The position numbers and the translations under genes are program-made. DNA of 64,000 bases from contig NZ_JAJTTE010000028.1 of the NCBI RefSeq assembly GCF_021343995.1, positions 1 through 64,000 on the forward strand. Direction: 5' to 3'. The first letter of the stretch is position 1, and the number at the start of each line of letters is the position of its first letter. Of the stretch, positions 53,267 through 62,258 are shown piece by piece. Below the pieces are notes generated by a model, which searched no databases, was not told where the DNA came from, and worked only from the letters and a program-made list of their open reading frames with translations. Source of the stretch: Pseudonocardia terrae. Its GTDB lineage: Bacteria; Actinomycetota; Actinomycetes; Mycobacteriales; Pseudonocardiaceae.

Positions 53267-54382
53267 TCAGAAGACGATCACGCCGCGCAGGTTGCGGCCG
53301 GCGTGCATGTCGTCGAAGCCGGTGGCGACCTCGTCGAGCGTGTACCGGGTGGTGATCAGCTCGTCGAGCTTGAGCGCGCCCTGCCGGTAGAGCTCCAGCT
53401 GTGCGGGGATGTCGGCGGTCGGGGCGCTGGCGCCGAACAGCGAGCCCTGCAGCCGCTTCTGGTAGAGCGTCAGCTCCATCAACGGGATGTCGCCCTCGCG
53501 GCTGCGCACGTCGCCCAGCCCGACGACCACGCACGTCCCGCCCTTGCGGACCGCCCGCAGTGCCTGCCCCACGTGCGAACCGCGGGTCACGCCGACGGTG
53601 ACGATCGACGCGTCAGCCCCCTGGCCGTTGGTCAGCGAGCGGCCGATCTCGGCGGCCTCGCGGATGTCCTCGACGGCGTGCGTCGCGCCGAGCCCGAGCG
53701 CCGACTCCCGCTTGAACGCCACAGGGTCGACGGCGATCACCGCGGACGCGCCCGCGTGCGCCGCGCCCTGCACGGCGTTGATCCCGATCCCGCCGATCCC
53801 CATCACGATCACGACCTGGCCGGGCCGCACCTCGGCGGAGTTGACCGCCGCGCCCCAGCCGGTGCCGACGCCGCAGCCGGTCAGACAGGCGATCTCGAGC
53901 GGGATCGACGGGTCGACCTTGACCGCCGATGCCGTCGAGACCGTCGTGTACTCGCAGAAGGTCGACAGTCCGCACATCTGCCCGACCGGCATCCCGTCGA
54001 GGGCGAGCCGGAACGACGTCGGGTCCTCCCAGCGCGCGTTCGTCGCCAGCGAGGCCCCGAGGTCGCAGAGGTTCTGCATGCCGTGCGCGCACCAGCGGCA
54101 GCGCCCGCACGCGGGCAGGAACGAGAACACGACGTGGTCGCCCTCGGCGAACCCGGTGGTCCCCGGCCCGACGGCCTCGACGATCCCGGCCCCCTCGTGC
54201 CCGCCGGCGAACGGCAGGATCCCCACCTTCTGGTCGCCGGTGGCGTGGTGGTCGTCGGAGTGGCAGAGCCCGCTCGCCACCATCTTCACCCGGATCTCGC
54301 CCGGCCGGGGGTCGTCGACCTCGAGCTCGACGACCTCGAACCTGCCCGGGACCTCGCGCAGCACCGCGCCTCGCGTCAACAC
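53267..54382 (-). CDS. NDMA-dependent (mycofactocin-type) alcohol dehydrogenase
   Basis: This 371-residue zinc MDR enzyme has C40 and H62-E63 as catalytic-zinc residues and C92, C95, C98, C106 as structural ligands. DARWEDPTSFRLALDGMPVGQMCGLSTFCEYTTV and DPVAFKRESALGLGATHAVEDI fit the NDMA-dependent family, which keeps its nicotinamide bound and relies on mycofactocin for re-oxidation in vivo. The start is GTG 54382. It converges on the heme oxygenase gene with a 7-bp gap. The alcohol substrate is unknown. Confidence 0.88.
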   Translation of the reverse strand: MLTRGAVLREVPGRFEVVELEVDDPRPGEIRVKMVASGLCHSDDHHATGDQKVGILPFAGGHEGAGIVEAVGPGTTGFAEGDHVVFSFLPACGRCRWCAHGMQNLCDLGASLATNARWEDPTSFRLALDGMPVGQMCGLSTFCEYTTVSTASAVKVDPSIPLEIACLTGCGVGTGWGAAVNSAEVRPGQVVIVMGIGGIGINAVQGAAHAGASAVIAVDPVAFKRESALGLGATHAVEDIREAAEIGRSLTNGQGADASIVTVGVTRGSHVGQALRAVRKGGTCVVVGLGDVRSREGDIPLMELTLYQKRLQGSLFGASAPTADIPAQLELYRQGALKLDELITTRYTLDEVATGFDDMHAGRNLRGVIVF

Positions 54383-54499
54383 GGGATCACGCTACGCCAG
54401 CCTCAGCCCTCGGCTCACGTGCGCAGCGGACCGGCCGGCACCGGCGCGTCGGAGGACCCTGCGGGGCGACGTCCCTCCACCCCGGTCCACACTGGAACT

Positions 54500-55072
54500 G
54501 TGCGACTCGTGCTGCTGGCCCACGCCGCCACGGCGGCCACCCGGCGGTCCGGGTTCGCCGACGACGAGGGGCTTGAGACGACCGAGCTCGAGGTCCCGGG
54601 CCTCCCCCGCTACGAGGAGGTCCGCTGCGCCCCGTCGCTGCGCTGCCGGCAGACCGCCGACGCGCTGGGCCTGCCCGCCGCCGTCGACGCCGGGCTCACG
54701 GGCCTCGACCACGGCGGCTGGGCCGGCCGGGCGCTCGACGACGTCGCCGCCGCCGACCCGGACGGCCTCACCCGCTGGCTCACCGACCCCGACGCCGTGC
54801 CGCACGGCGGGGAGTCGATGGCCGCCTTCGTCGGGCGGATCGGCGCGTGGCTGCGCGTGGTGCCGCACCGGCCCCGCGGGCTCCTCGCGGTGGTCGATCC
54901 TGCCGTGGTGCGGGCCGCCCTGGCCCACGCCCTGGGCGCACCCGCGACGGCGGTCTGGCGCATCGACGTCGACCCGCTGTCGGTGGCCGTGTTGGTCGGG
55001 GAGCCGGGGCGCTGGAACCTGCGCGCCCTGCGGACCGGGCCCGGGCGGGGCGCCGACGGCACCCCGCCCTGA
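54500..55072 (+). CDS. Histidine phosphatase superfamily protein, degenerate active site
   Basis: This 190-residue protein has the phosphoglycerate-mutase-like fold. H8 in VLLAHAATAATR takes the place of the phosphorylated His in LxRHG, but the neighbouring Arg is Ala. RCAPSLRCRQTADAL and WLTDPDAVPHGGESMAAFVGRIGAWL are family blocks. The second catalytic His, usual in the VTHPAVVRAAL block, is D133 here (VVDPAVVRAAL). Activity may be altered or lost. The GTG start is weakly supported. Confidence 0.75.
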   Translation: MRLVLLAHAATAATRRSGFADDEGLETTELEVPGLPRYEEVRCAPSLRCRQTADALGLPAAVDAGLTGLDHGGWAGRALDDVAAADPDGLTRWLTDPDAVPHGGESMAAFVGRIGAWLRVVPHRPRGLLAVVDPAVVRAALAHALGAPATAVWRIDVDPLSVAVLVGEPGRWNLRALRTGPGRGADGTPP

Positions 55073-55103
55073 GCACACCGCCCCGTGGCAGCCGACCATT
55101 GGC

Positions 55104-55131
55104 GCCCGGCCCGGAGTCATCCGGCCCGGGC
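55104..55131. terminator. Stem-loop between convergent genes
   Basis: GCCCGGCCCGGA and TCCGGCCCGGGC form a 12-bp stem with one mismatch and a GTCA loop. It lies between the histidine-phosphatase-like and SDR genes, whose ends face each other. Confidence 0.65.
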
Positions 55132-55142
55132 CACCGCCTGTC

Positions 55143-55967
55143 TCAGTCCCGGCCGCCGGCCTCGACCGCGAGCGGCTGGTACTCGCGCCACGACGCGAGC
55201 CGGCGCTCGTAGTCCGCTTCCGCGATGCTCAGGGGCACCTCGCCGAAGAAGGCCCGCAGCGGCGGGTTCTCCGAGTCGACGAGCTTCAGGACCGCGGCGC
55301 TGGACGCCGCCGGGTCGCCGGACTTCGCGGTGCGGGACTTGCGCTGCTCCGCGGCCTTGACGCGGAACTCGTCGTACGCCGGGTTCTTCATGGCGTGCTT
55401 GGCCGAGGCGCCGCCCCAGTCGGTGTCGAAGCCGCCCGGCTCGATCAGCGTCACGTGGACGCCGAAGTCCGTGACCTCCTGGGCGAGGGCCTGGCTGAAG
55501 CCCTCGAGCGCCCACTTGGACGCGTTGTAGATCCCGATGTTCGGGAACGCCGAGATCCCGCCGATCGAGCTGACCTGCAGGATGTGCCCGGACCCCTGCG
55601 CCCGCAGGAACGGCAGGGCCGCCTGGGTCACCCAGAGCGCCCCGAACACGTTCGTCTCGATCTGCGCGCGGGCCTCCTCTTCGGAGAGCTCCTCGATCAT
55701 GCCGAACTGCCCGTAGCCGGCGTTGTTCACCACGACGTCGAGCCGGCCGAAGTGCTCGTGCGCCTTCGCCACCGCGGCGAAGTCGGCCTCCCGGTCGTCG
55801 ACGTCGAGGGTGAGCGGCAGGATGCTGTCGCCGTACTTCGTGACCAGGTCGTCCAGCGTGGACGCGTCGCGTGCCGTGGCGGCGACCGAGTCGCCGCGCT
55901 CCAACGCCGCGATCGTCCACTCGCGACCGAAGCCGCGGGACGCACCGGTGACGAACCAGACCTTCAT
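55143..55967 (-). CDS. Short-chain dehydrogenase/reductase
   Basis: This 274-residue classical SDR has TGASRGFG (8-15), NNAG, the catalytic Ser in LQVSSIGG and YNASK as the Tyr-Lys pair. The C-terminus is extended with ESWREYQPLAVEAGG-type residues as in the SDR group with RxxR-terminated tails. The ATG at 55967 has GGTGGAG upstream. NADPH preference is likely from the early Arg residues. Substrate unknown. Confidence 0.9.
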   Translation of the reverse strand: MKVWFVTGASRGFGREWTIAALERGDSVAATARDASTLDDLVTKYGDSILPLTLDVDDREADFAAVAKAHEHFGRLDVVVNNAGYGQFGMIEELSEEEARAQIETNVFGALWVTQAALPFLRAQGSGHILQVSSIGGISAFPNIGIYNASKWALEGFSQALAQEVTDFGVHVTLIEPGGFDTDWGGASAKHAMKNPAYDEFRVKAAEQRKSRTAKSGDPAASSAAVLKLVDSENPPLRAFFGEVPLSIAEADYERRLASWREYQPLAVEAGGRD

Positions 55968-56188
55968 GTCTCCACCTTCTCCGGATCGGCAAGTCTGCCG
56001 TCCCGCACAAGGAGCGGAGGCTCCTCCGTATTTCGGACGGTGGCCGCGCTCACACCCACCGGCACCCGACGGTCCGGTCGAGGATCAGCCATCCCGACGC
56101 GTCGACGGCCACCCGCTTGCCGTGTCGGACCCGGGGTGGTCGGGTAGGGGCCCGGTAGCCCTGGACACGACCGACGGAGGAGCACGAG

Positions 56189-57541
56189 ATGGCGATCGCG
56201 GACGTGGTGCGCAAGGTCCGGAAGCAGCCGCCCCCGGGGCCCGGTGAGGACCTGCCCCACGTCGTGGTGGTCGGTGCCGGGTTCGCCGGTCACGCCGCCG
56301 CGAAGGGCCTGCTGCGGCGGCTGCGCGGCCGCGCCCGGATCACCGTCGTCGACCAGAACGACCACTTCCTCTACCTGCCGCTGCTACCAGAGGTCGCGGT
56401 CGGCACGCTCGAGCCGCGGCGGATCGCAGTGCCGCTCGTCCAGTCGTTGCGCGGCGCCGAGATCGTGGTCGGCGAGGTCCGCCACATCGACGTCGACGCG
56501 CGCACCGTGACCTGGACGGACCAGGAGGGCGGGACCGGCGCGCTGTCCTACGACCGGCTCGTGCTCTCGGTCGGCAGCGTCAACAAGCTGCTGCCGGTGC
56601 CCGGCGTGGCCGAGTACGCGCACGGCTTCCGCGGGCTGCCGGAGGCCCTCTACCTGCGCGACCACCTGACCCGGCAGATCGAGCTGGCGGCAGTCGCGAG
56701 CGACCCGGCCGAGAAGGCCTCGCGCTGCACGTTCGTCGTGGTCGGCGCCGGTTACACCGGCACGGAGGTGGCCGCGCAGGGCGCCGCGCTCACCGCGAAG
56801 CTGGCGGAGGACCACCCGTCGCTACGCGACACGCCGCAGCGCTGGATGCTGCTCGACATCGCGAAGCGGGTCCTGCCGGAGCTCGACGAGCGCCTCTCGC
56901 ACACGGCCGACGCGGTGCTGCGCGAACGGGGCGTCGACGTCCGGATGGGTCAGTCGGTGGCCGAGGCGCTGCCGAAGTGCGTGCGCCTCACCGACACCGA
57001 CGAGGAGGTGCCGACGCACACCCTGATCTGGTGCGTCGGCGTCCGGCCCGACCCGCTCATCGAGGACCTGGGCCTGCCGAACGAGCGCGGCCGGCTCGTC
57101 GTCGGGACGGACCTGGCCCTGGCCGGGCACCCCGAGGTCGTGGCGTGCGGCGACGCGGCCGCGGTCCCGGACGTCACCCGGCCCGGCTCGGCCACCGCCA
57201 TGACCGCGCAGCACGCCACGCGGCAGGGCTCCCTCGCCGCCCGCAACGTGGCCGCGTCCCTCGGGTACGGCACGCCGCGCGCGTACAAGCACAGCGATCT
57301 CGGGTTCGTCGTCGAGCTCGGCGGCGCCGACGCGGCGGCCAACCCGCTGGGCGTCCCGCTGTCCGGGCTGCCCGCCACCGCGGTCACCCGCGGGTACCAC
57401 CTGCTCTCCATGCCGGGCAACCGGATCCGGGTCGCCACCGACTGGCTGCTCGACGCCGTCCTCCCCCGCCAGGCCGTCGCGCTCGGCATGGTGCGGGGGC
57501 AGCACGTCCCCCTGGACACGACGCCCGCGAAGGCGGGCTGA
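56189..57541 (+). CDS. ndh: Type II NADH dehydrogenase (NDH-2)
   Basis: This 450-residue flavoprotein passes electrons from NADH to menaquinone without pumping protons. FAD motif VVVGAGFAG is at 26-34, and the NADH motif VVVGAGYTGTEVAAQ is near 183-197. NDHFLYLPLLPEVAVGTLEPRRIAVPL is the family signature, and the C-terminal hydrophobic segment LLDAVLPRQAVALG probably attaches it to the membrane. The ATG has GGAGGAG 6 nt upstream. It is separated from the following BrkB gene by 54 bp. Confidence 0.9.
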   Translation: MAIADVVRKVRKQPPPGPGEDLPHVVVVGAGFAGHAAAKGLLRRLRGRARITVVDQNDHFLYLPLLPEVAVGTLEPRRIAVPLVQSLRGAEIVVGEVRHIDVDARTVTWTDQEGGTGALSYDRLVLSVGSVNKLLPVPGVAEYAHGFRGLPEALYLRDHLTRQIELAAVASDPAEKASRCTFVVVGAGYTGTEVAAQGAALTAKLAEDHPSLRDTPQRWMLLDIAKRVLPELDERLSHTADAVLRERGVDVRMGQSVAEALPKCVRLTDTDEEVPTHTLIWCVGVRPDPLIEDLGLPNERGRLVVGTDLALAGHPEVVACGDAAAVPDVTRPGSATAMTAQHATRQGSLAARNVAASLGYGTPRAYKHSDLGFVVELGGADAAANPLGVPLSGLPATAVTRGYHLLSMPGNRIRVATDWLLDAVLPRQAVALGMVRGQHVPLDTTPAKAG

Positions 57542-57595
57542 TTACCGGGCGGGAGACACGGTTCACCGGCCCCTCGGCGGGGCATCCCGCCGGAC

Positions 57596-58612
57596 ATGAC
57601 GAGCCGAACGGACACGATGACGGGGGCCGCCCGTGACGGGCACCCGGGGCGGGGCGGGTCGGTCCCGGGCCGGGAGGCGAGGACCCCGGTCCAGATCCCG
57701 CCCCGCGGGTGGGTCCAGGTGGTGAAGCGGGCGTTCGCCGAGGCGAAGTCCGACAACGTCCCGATCCTCGCGGGCGGGGTCGCGTTCTTCGCGTTCCTGG
57801 CCCTGTTCCCCGCGATGATCGCGGCGCTGACGCTGTACGGGCTGGTCGCCGACCCGCAGCAGGTCGCGGCCCAGGTGAACGACCTCGCCTCCGCCCTGCC
57901 CGAGACCGCCCGTCCGATCATCACCGACCAGCTGAACTCCGTGGCGAGCAGCAGCAACGGGGCGCTGGGCATCGGGCTGATCGTGTCGCTCCTGGCCGCG
58001 CTGTGGAGCGCATCCGGCGGCACGATGAACCTCATTAGGGCCACCAACCTGGCCTACGACGAGGACGAGACCCGCGGGTTCCTCAAACTCCGCGGCACCG
58101 CGCTGGCGCTGACCCTCGGCGCGGTCGTGTTCGTGCTGCTCGCTGTGGCGCTCGTCGCGGTCGTGCCCCCCGTGTTCGACGCGCTGGGTCTCGGCGGTGT
58201 CGCGCTGGTGGTCGCGCAGGTCGTGCGGTGGGCGCTCCTGGTGGGGCTCGTCATGGTGGCGCTCGCCGTGGTCTACCGGGTCGCCCCGGACCGCGACGCG
58301 CCCCGGTTCACCTGGGTGAGCGTCGGTGCCCTGGTCGCGACGGTCCTGTGGATCATCGGCAGCGTCGCGTTCAGCCTCTACGTCAACAACTTCGGCAGCT
58401 ACAACAAGACCTACGGCGCGCTGGCAGGCGTCATCGTGCTCATGCTGTGGCTCTACCTGACCAGCTACATCGTGCTGCTGGGTGCGGAGATCAACGCCGA
58501 GAGCGAGCGGCAGACCGTCCAGGACACCACCCAGGGCGAGCCGGTGCCGATGGGTGAGCGGGGCGCGGAGGCGGCCGACACGATCGCCGACCCGCCCGAG
58601 CCTCGCCGCTGA
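57596..58612 (+). CDS. YihY/BrkB family integral membrane protein
   Basis: This 338-residue protein has six predicted membrane helices, with the family core VPILAGGVAFFAFLALFPAMIAALTLYG, LLAALWSASGGTMNLIRATNLAYDE and LMLWLYLTSYIVLLGAEINAE. Despite its old link to ribonuclease BN it has no nuclease features; a transport or membrane-organising role is more likely. The N-terminal 40 residues are disordered. ATG 57596 or 57617 could be the start. Confidence 0.9.
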   Translation: MTSRTDTMTGAARDGHPGRGGSVPGREARTPVQIPPRGWVQVVKRAFAEAKSDNVPILAGGVAFFAFLALFPAMIAALTLYGLVADPQQVAAQVNDLASALPETARPIITDQLNSVASSSNGALGIGLIVSLLAALWSASGGTMNLIRATNLAYDEDETRGFLKLRGTALALTLGAVVFVLLAVALVAVVPPVFDALGLGGVALVVAQVVRWALLVGLVMVALAVVYRVAPDRDAPRFTWVSVGALVATVLWIIGSVAFSLYVNNFGSYNKTYGALAGVIVLMLWLYLTSYIVLLGAEINAESERQTVQDTTQGEPVPMGERGAEAADTIADPPEPRR

Positions 58613-58621
58613 GCACGGCGC

Positions 58622-60169
58622 TCAGGCGCGACCCCGGATCCTGGGCACGCCGGCGAGCAGCCCCCGCTGCGGGACGCCGTCGACCGGTTCGGCGGCGGCG
58701 CCCGCCTCGGCGAGGACGTCGTTGGCCGCGAGGACCCCGGACATCGCCGCCCGTTCCATGAGCCCGGCGAGGTAGGGCAGCTCCACGAAGTCACCGGCCA
58801 CCCGCACCCCGCGCGCGTCGGTACGCACGCCGGGGCGCGTCCCGGCCGTCCCGGGCGGGAAGGCCGGGGCCGTGGCCTCGTGCTGCTGGTGGGCGTGCAG
58901 CACCTCGGCCGCGCGGACCTCGTGCCACAGCCCGCGGAGCTCGGCGTGCATGGCCTCGGTCGCGGCCTTGGCGTCGGGCTCGGGGCAGGCGTACGAGTGC
59001 AGCTCGACGACCGACCCGCCCGTCCGCGCCGCCCACTCGGCCGACGGCGCTTCCAGCCGCGAGTACACCGTGATCGAGTCGAGCGTCCGCTCGCCGCTGA
59101 CGGCGCTGAACACCCCCCGCTCCGGCGCGACGTCCCGGTCGAGCCACAACCGCGTCACCGCGAAGGGCGGCGCCGTCCGCAGGCCTGCGCACTGCGCCGC
59201 GAACCGCGGCGCCGATGCCGCCGCCTCGGGCGACGCGGCGAGCAGATCGCGCAGGCCGGCGGGATCCAGGGCGAGCACGACGTGGCGCGTCGCCAGCTCG
59301 CCGGCGTCGGTCTCCACCCGCCAGCCCTGGCCCGCCGGCACGAGGCGAGTGGCCCCGCGGCCGGTCTGCACCTCGGCCCCGTACCCGCGCAGGTACCGGG
59401 CGAGCGGGTCCCAGATCGCGGTCCGGTGGTCGGTGGCCGGGGCGTCGAAGCCGATGCCCTCGGGATTGCCCAGGAAGTAGTAGTGGAACATCGCGACCAG
59501 CTCGCCCGCCGACAGCCCGTCCTGGTCGCAGAAGAACGACCGCGCGAAGGCCTCGAACAGCATTCCCCGGGTGCGCTCGGACACCCCGAGGCGGTCGAGG
59601 AATGCGGCGGCGTCGAGCCCGTCGAGCTCCGCGGTCGTCGTCGCGCGGTCGTAGGCGAGCAGGGCGCGGCCGGCGTCCGGGTCGGCGCCCGCCATATCCC
59701 GCCAGCTCAGGCTCTTCGACCGCAGGAGCAGCGTGAGCAGGTTCAGCGGCGGCGCGGCGGGCAGGCCCGAGAGGTCCTCGTCGGGCCACCGCCGGGAGAT
59801 CACCGGGTAACCGCCGACCGGGGCGAGGAACCGCAGACCGGGGTCGATCCGGGCCAGCACCGCGCGCCACGTGTAGTAGTGCCGGAAGAAGGCGTGGAAC
59901 CCGTGCTCGACGACCTGCTCGGACCCGTCCGGCAGGACCTCCGGCCACGCGCCCAGGCGGCCGCCGAGGTGCGCTGCGGCCTCCAGCAGGATCACCCGCA
60001 CCCCGCGCTCGGCGAGCACCACCGCGGCGCTGACGCCGGCCACTCCCGCCCCGACGACCACGGCCTCGGTGCCGCACGGCACCTCCCGCGGCAGTGCCGG
60101 GTCGGGGGCGACGAGGCGGCGCCGGCGCATCCGCAGCGGCGCGGCCCGGCTCGTGAGCGGATCGGTCAC
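58622..60169 (-). CDS. crtU: CrtU-like carotenoid desaturase/methyltransferase
   Basis: This 515-residue flavoprotein resembles isorenieratene synthase, which converts beta-ionone rings to aromatic rings. FAD motif VVVGAGVAGVSAAVVLAERGVRV is near the start, and HGFHAFFRHYYTWRAVLARIDP, AFARSFFCDQDGLSAGELVAMFHYYFLGNPEGIGFDAP and the C-terminal VRVAGDFVELPYLAGLMERAAMSGVLAANDV are CrtU blocks. The GTG overlaps the stop of the CruF-like gene (GTGA). Other carotenoid desaturases cannot be excluded without alignment. It is the last gene of the leftward half of the carotenoid locus. Confidence 0.75.
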   Translation of the reverse strand: MTDPLTSRAAPLRMRRRRLVAPDPALPREVPCGTEAVVVGAGVAGVSAAVVLAERGVRVILLEAAAHLGGRLGAWPEVLPDGSEQVVEHGFHAFFRHYYTWRAVLARIDPGLRFLAPVGGYPVISRRWPDEDLSGLPAAPPLNLLTLLLRSKSLSWRDMAGADPDAGRALLAYDRATTTAELDGLDAAAFLDRLGVSERTRGMLFEAFARSFFCDQDGLSAGELVAMFHYYFLGNPEGIGFDAPATDHRTAIWDPLARYLRGYGAEVQTGRGATRLVPAGQGWRVETDAGELATRHVVLALDPAGLRDLLAASPEAAASAPRFAAQCAGLRTAPPFAVTRLWLDRDVAPERGVFSAVSGERTLDSITVYSRLEAPSAEWAARTGGSVVELHSYACPEPDAKAATEAMHAELRGLWHEVRAAEVLHAHQQHEATAPAFPPGTAGTRPGVRTDARGVRVAGDFVELPYLAGLMERAAMSGVLAANDVLAEAGAAAEPVDGVPQRGLLAGVPRIRGRA

Positions 60170-60963
60170 CGCCGGGCCTCCCGCCGGACGCCCGCGACCC
60201 TCGGCAGGGCCGCGCGGGCGAACGGGATCGCGACCGCCCCCATCAGCACCCCACCCACCAGCGCCGAGCCCGGCAGGCCGAAGAAGACCAGGTGGGCGAG
60301 CACCGAGGAGCCGTAGACCCACAGGAAGAGCGCGGTGGCCGGGGCGGAGGGCCGCTCGTGCGCGGGCAGGACCGCGTGGAGGGCGGCGACCACCAGCGCG
60401 GACACCAGCAACCACCCGGCGTAGTTGGTGAGCGGGATCCCGGGGACCAGCGGCAGCCCCGGCCCGGGAGAGAGCCAGCGCCAGTGCCCCGCGTCGACCA
60501 TCTGGGGGTCGAGGAAGACGTCCCAGGCGGCGAGCGCGGCCGCCCCGACGCCGACGACGCCGACCCGCGACCGGACCAACGTCCGCCCGACGACGAGCGC
60601 GGGCCAGGCCATCATCGTCCAGGCCAGCGGCACGACCACGGGCACGTCGAGCAGCTCGGGGCCCAGGGTGCCGGTGTAGGCGTAGGCACCGAACGGAACG
60701 CCGGTGCGGAGCCCGACCGCCTCGGCCGCCAGCCCGCCCCCGCCCGCCACGACGAGGAGCAGCAGGCCCCCGCGGGCGCCGTGCAGCCGGGTGGCGTCGC
60801 AGACCGAGGCGGCCGCGAACACGACGACGGACAGCACGGTCACCTGCGTGCGCAGCGCCTCCGGGATGAGCGGATACGCGATCTGGACGAGCACCGCGCC
60901 CGCGACGAGCGTCCAGGTCACGCCGGACGCGCGCCCGCGTACGGAGGGAGCGGTTCGGAGCAC
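60166..60963 (-). CDS. cruF: CruF-like carotenoid biosynthesis membrane protein
   Basis: This 265-residue polytopic membrane protein (six to seven helices) matches the carotenoid biosynthesis/DUF422 family. In it GVPFGAYAYTGTLGPELLDVPVVVPLAWTMMAWP and AAWDVFLDPQMVDAGHWRW are diagnostic. Family members include 1',2'-hydratases that act on the linear ends of carotenoids. GTG 60963 has GGAAGGA 6 nt upstream; an upstream in-frame start at 61005 is less supported. It is coupled to the CrtU-like gene and divergent from the glycosyltransferase. Confidence 0.85.
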   Translation of the reverse strand: MLRTAPSVRGRASGVTWTLVAGAVLVQIAYPLIPEALRTQVTVLSVVVFAAASVCDATRLHGARGGLLLLVVAGGGGLAAEAVGLRTGVPFGAYAYTGTLGPELLDVPVVVPLAWTMMAWPALVVGRTLVRSRVGVVGVGAAALAAWDVFLDPQMVDAGHWRWLSPGPGLPLVPGIPLTNYAGWLLVSALVVAALHAVLPAHERPSAPATALFLWVYGSSVLAHLVFFGLPGSALVGGVLMGAVAIPFARAALPRVAGVRREARR

Positions 60964-61109
60964 GGGTCGTCCTTCCAGGGGCACGGGACCCGGGTGCGGG
61001 GACACCCGGATCGCACCGACCCTCCCGCGAGTCCGGCGCGCCCGCGACTCGAACCCGGGTGCGAGGTGGTCGACTCGCGGGCGCGGCCGGTGGCTCCTAG
61101 GGTTCGGCC

Positions 61110-62234
61110 GTGACCGCCGCGCGCCTTCCGGGACCGGTCCGGGCCGCGGCCGGCGCCGGGTCCGCGCTCGCCGTGCTCGGGACCCTGCACCAGCTGGGCA
61201 ACCAGCGGCTCCTGCGCACCCCGCCCACCGCTCCCCCGCCGGTCGGCGCGCCCGTCTCGCTCCTGGTGCCGGCCCGCGACGAGGCCCACCGCATCGGTCC
61301 CGCGATCCGCGCGCTGCTCGCCCAGACCGGGCTGGCCGACGTCGAGGTCCTCGTGCTCGACGACGGCTCGACCGATGGCACCGCCGCGGCCGTCCGGACG
61401 GCGGCCGGCGGTGATCCCCGGCTGCGCGTGCTGACCGGCACCCCGCCCCCGCCCGGCCGGCTCGGCAAGCCGCACGCCTGCGCCCAGCTGGCCGCGGCGG
61501 CGCGCGGCGAGGTCCTGGTGTTCGTCGACGCCGACGTCGTGCTCGCCCCGCACGCGGTCGCCGCTGCCGTGGCCGTGCTCCGCGGCCCCGGCCCGCTCGA
61601 CCTGCTCTGTCCCTGGCCGCGGCAGGTGGCCGAGGGCGTCGCGGCCCGGCTCGTGCAGCCGCTGCTGGCCTGGTCCTGGCTGGTCACGCTGCCGCTGCGG
61701 GTGGCCGAGCGGTCCGGGCGGCCGTCGATGGTCGCGGCGAACGGGCAGTTCCTGCTGGTCGAGGCGGCCGCCCTCGCGGGGGCCGGCGGCTGGGAGGCCG
61801 TGGCCGGCGAGGTGCTCGACGACATCGCGCTGGCCCGCGCGGTCCGGCGCGCCGGCGGCCGGACCGGCGTCGCGGACGGGTCCGCGCTGGCCACCTGCCG
61901 GATGTACCACGACGGGCGGCAGCTCGCCGCGGGTTACCGCAAGTCGCTGTGGGCGGCGTTCGGGTCCGCCCCGGGCGCGGCCGCCGTGGCCGCGCTGCTC
62001 GCGCTGGTCTACGTCCTGCCCGCGGTGGCGGCCCTGGCGGGCTCACCGGCGGGGGCGCTCGGGTATGCCGCGGGCGTCGCGAGCCGGGTGCTCGCCGCGC
62101 GGCGGACGGGCGCCCGCACTTGGCCCGACGCCGCCGCCCATCCCGTCTCCATCGCCGCGCTGCTCGGACTGCTCGCGTCCTCGTGGGCCGGTCGCCGCGC
62201 CGGCACGCTGACGTGGAAGGGCCGCACCCTGTGA
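61110..62234 (+). CDS. Family 2 glycosyltransferase, carotenoid locus
   Basis: This 374-residue GT-A enzyme has the UDP-sugar DxD-type motifs VLVLDDGSTDGT and VFVDADVV, the acceptor-side VAANGQFLLV and the base EVLDDIALARAVRRAGGR. Three C-terminal hydrophobic helices anchor it. It resembles CruG-like enzymes that glycosylate hydroxylated carotenoids. GTG 61110 has TAGGGT 6 nt upstream, so a leaderless transcript is likely. The CrtI-like gene follows after 24 bp. Confidence 0.85.
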   Translation: MTAARLPGPVRAAAGAGSALAVLGTLHQLGNQRLLRTPPTAPPPVGAPVSLLVPARDEAHRIGPAIRALLAQTGLADVEVLVLDDGSTDGTAAAVRTAAGGDPRLRVLTGTPPPPGRLGKPHACAQLAAAARGEVLVFVDADVVLAPHAVAAAVAVLRGPGPLDLLCPWPRQVAEGVAARLVQPLLAWSWLVTLPLRVAERSGRPSMVAANGQFLLVEAAALAGAGGWEAVAGEVLDDIALARAVRRAGGRTGVADGSALATCRMYHDGRQLAAGYRKSLWAAFGSAPGAAAVAALLALVYVLPAVAALAGSPAGALGYAAGVASRVLAARRTGARTWPDAAAHPVSIAALLGLLASSWAGRRAGTLTWKGRTL

Positions 62235-62258
62235 GGCCGGTGCTGTGAGGGTGCCGCG

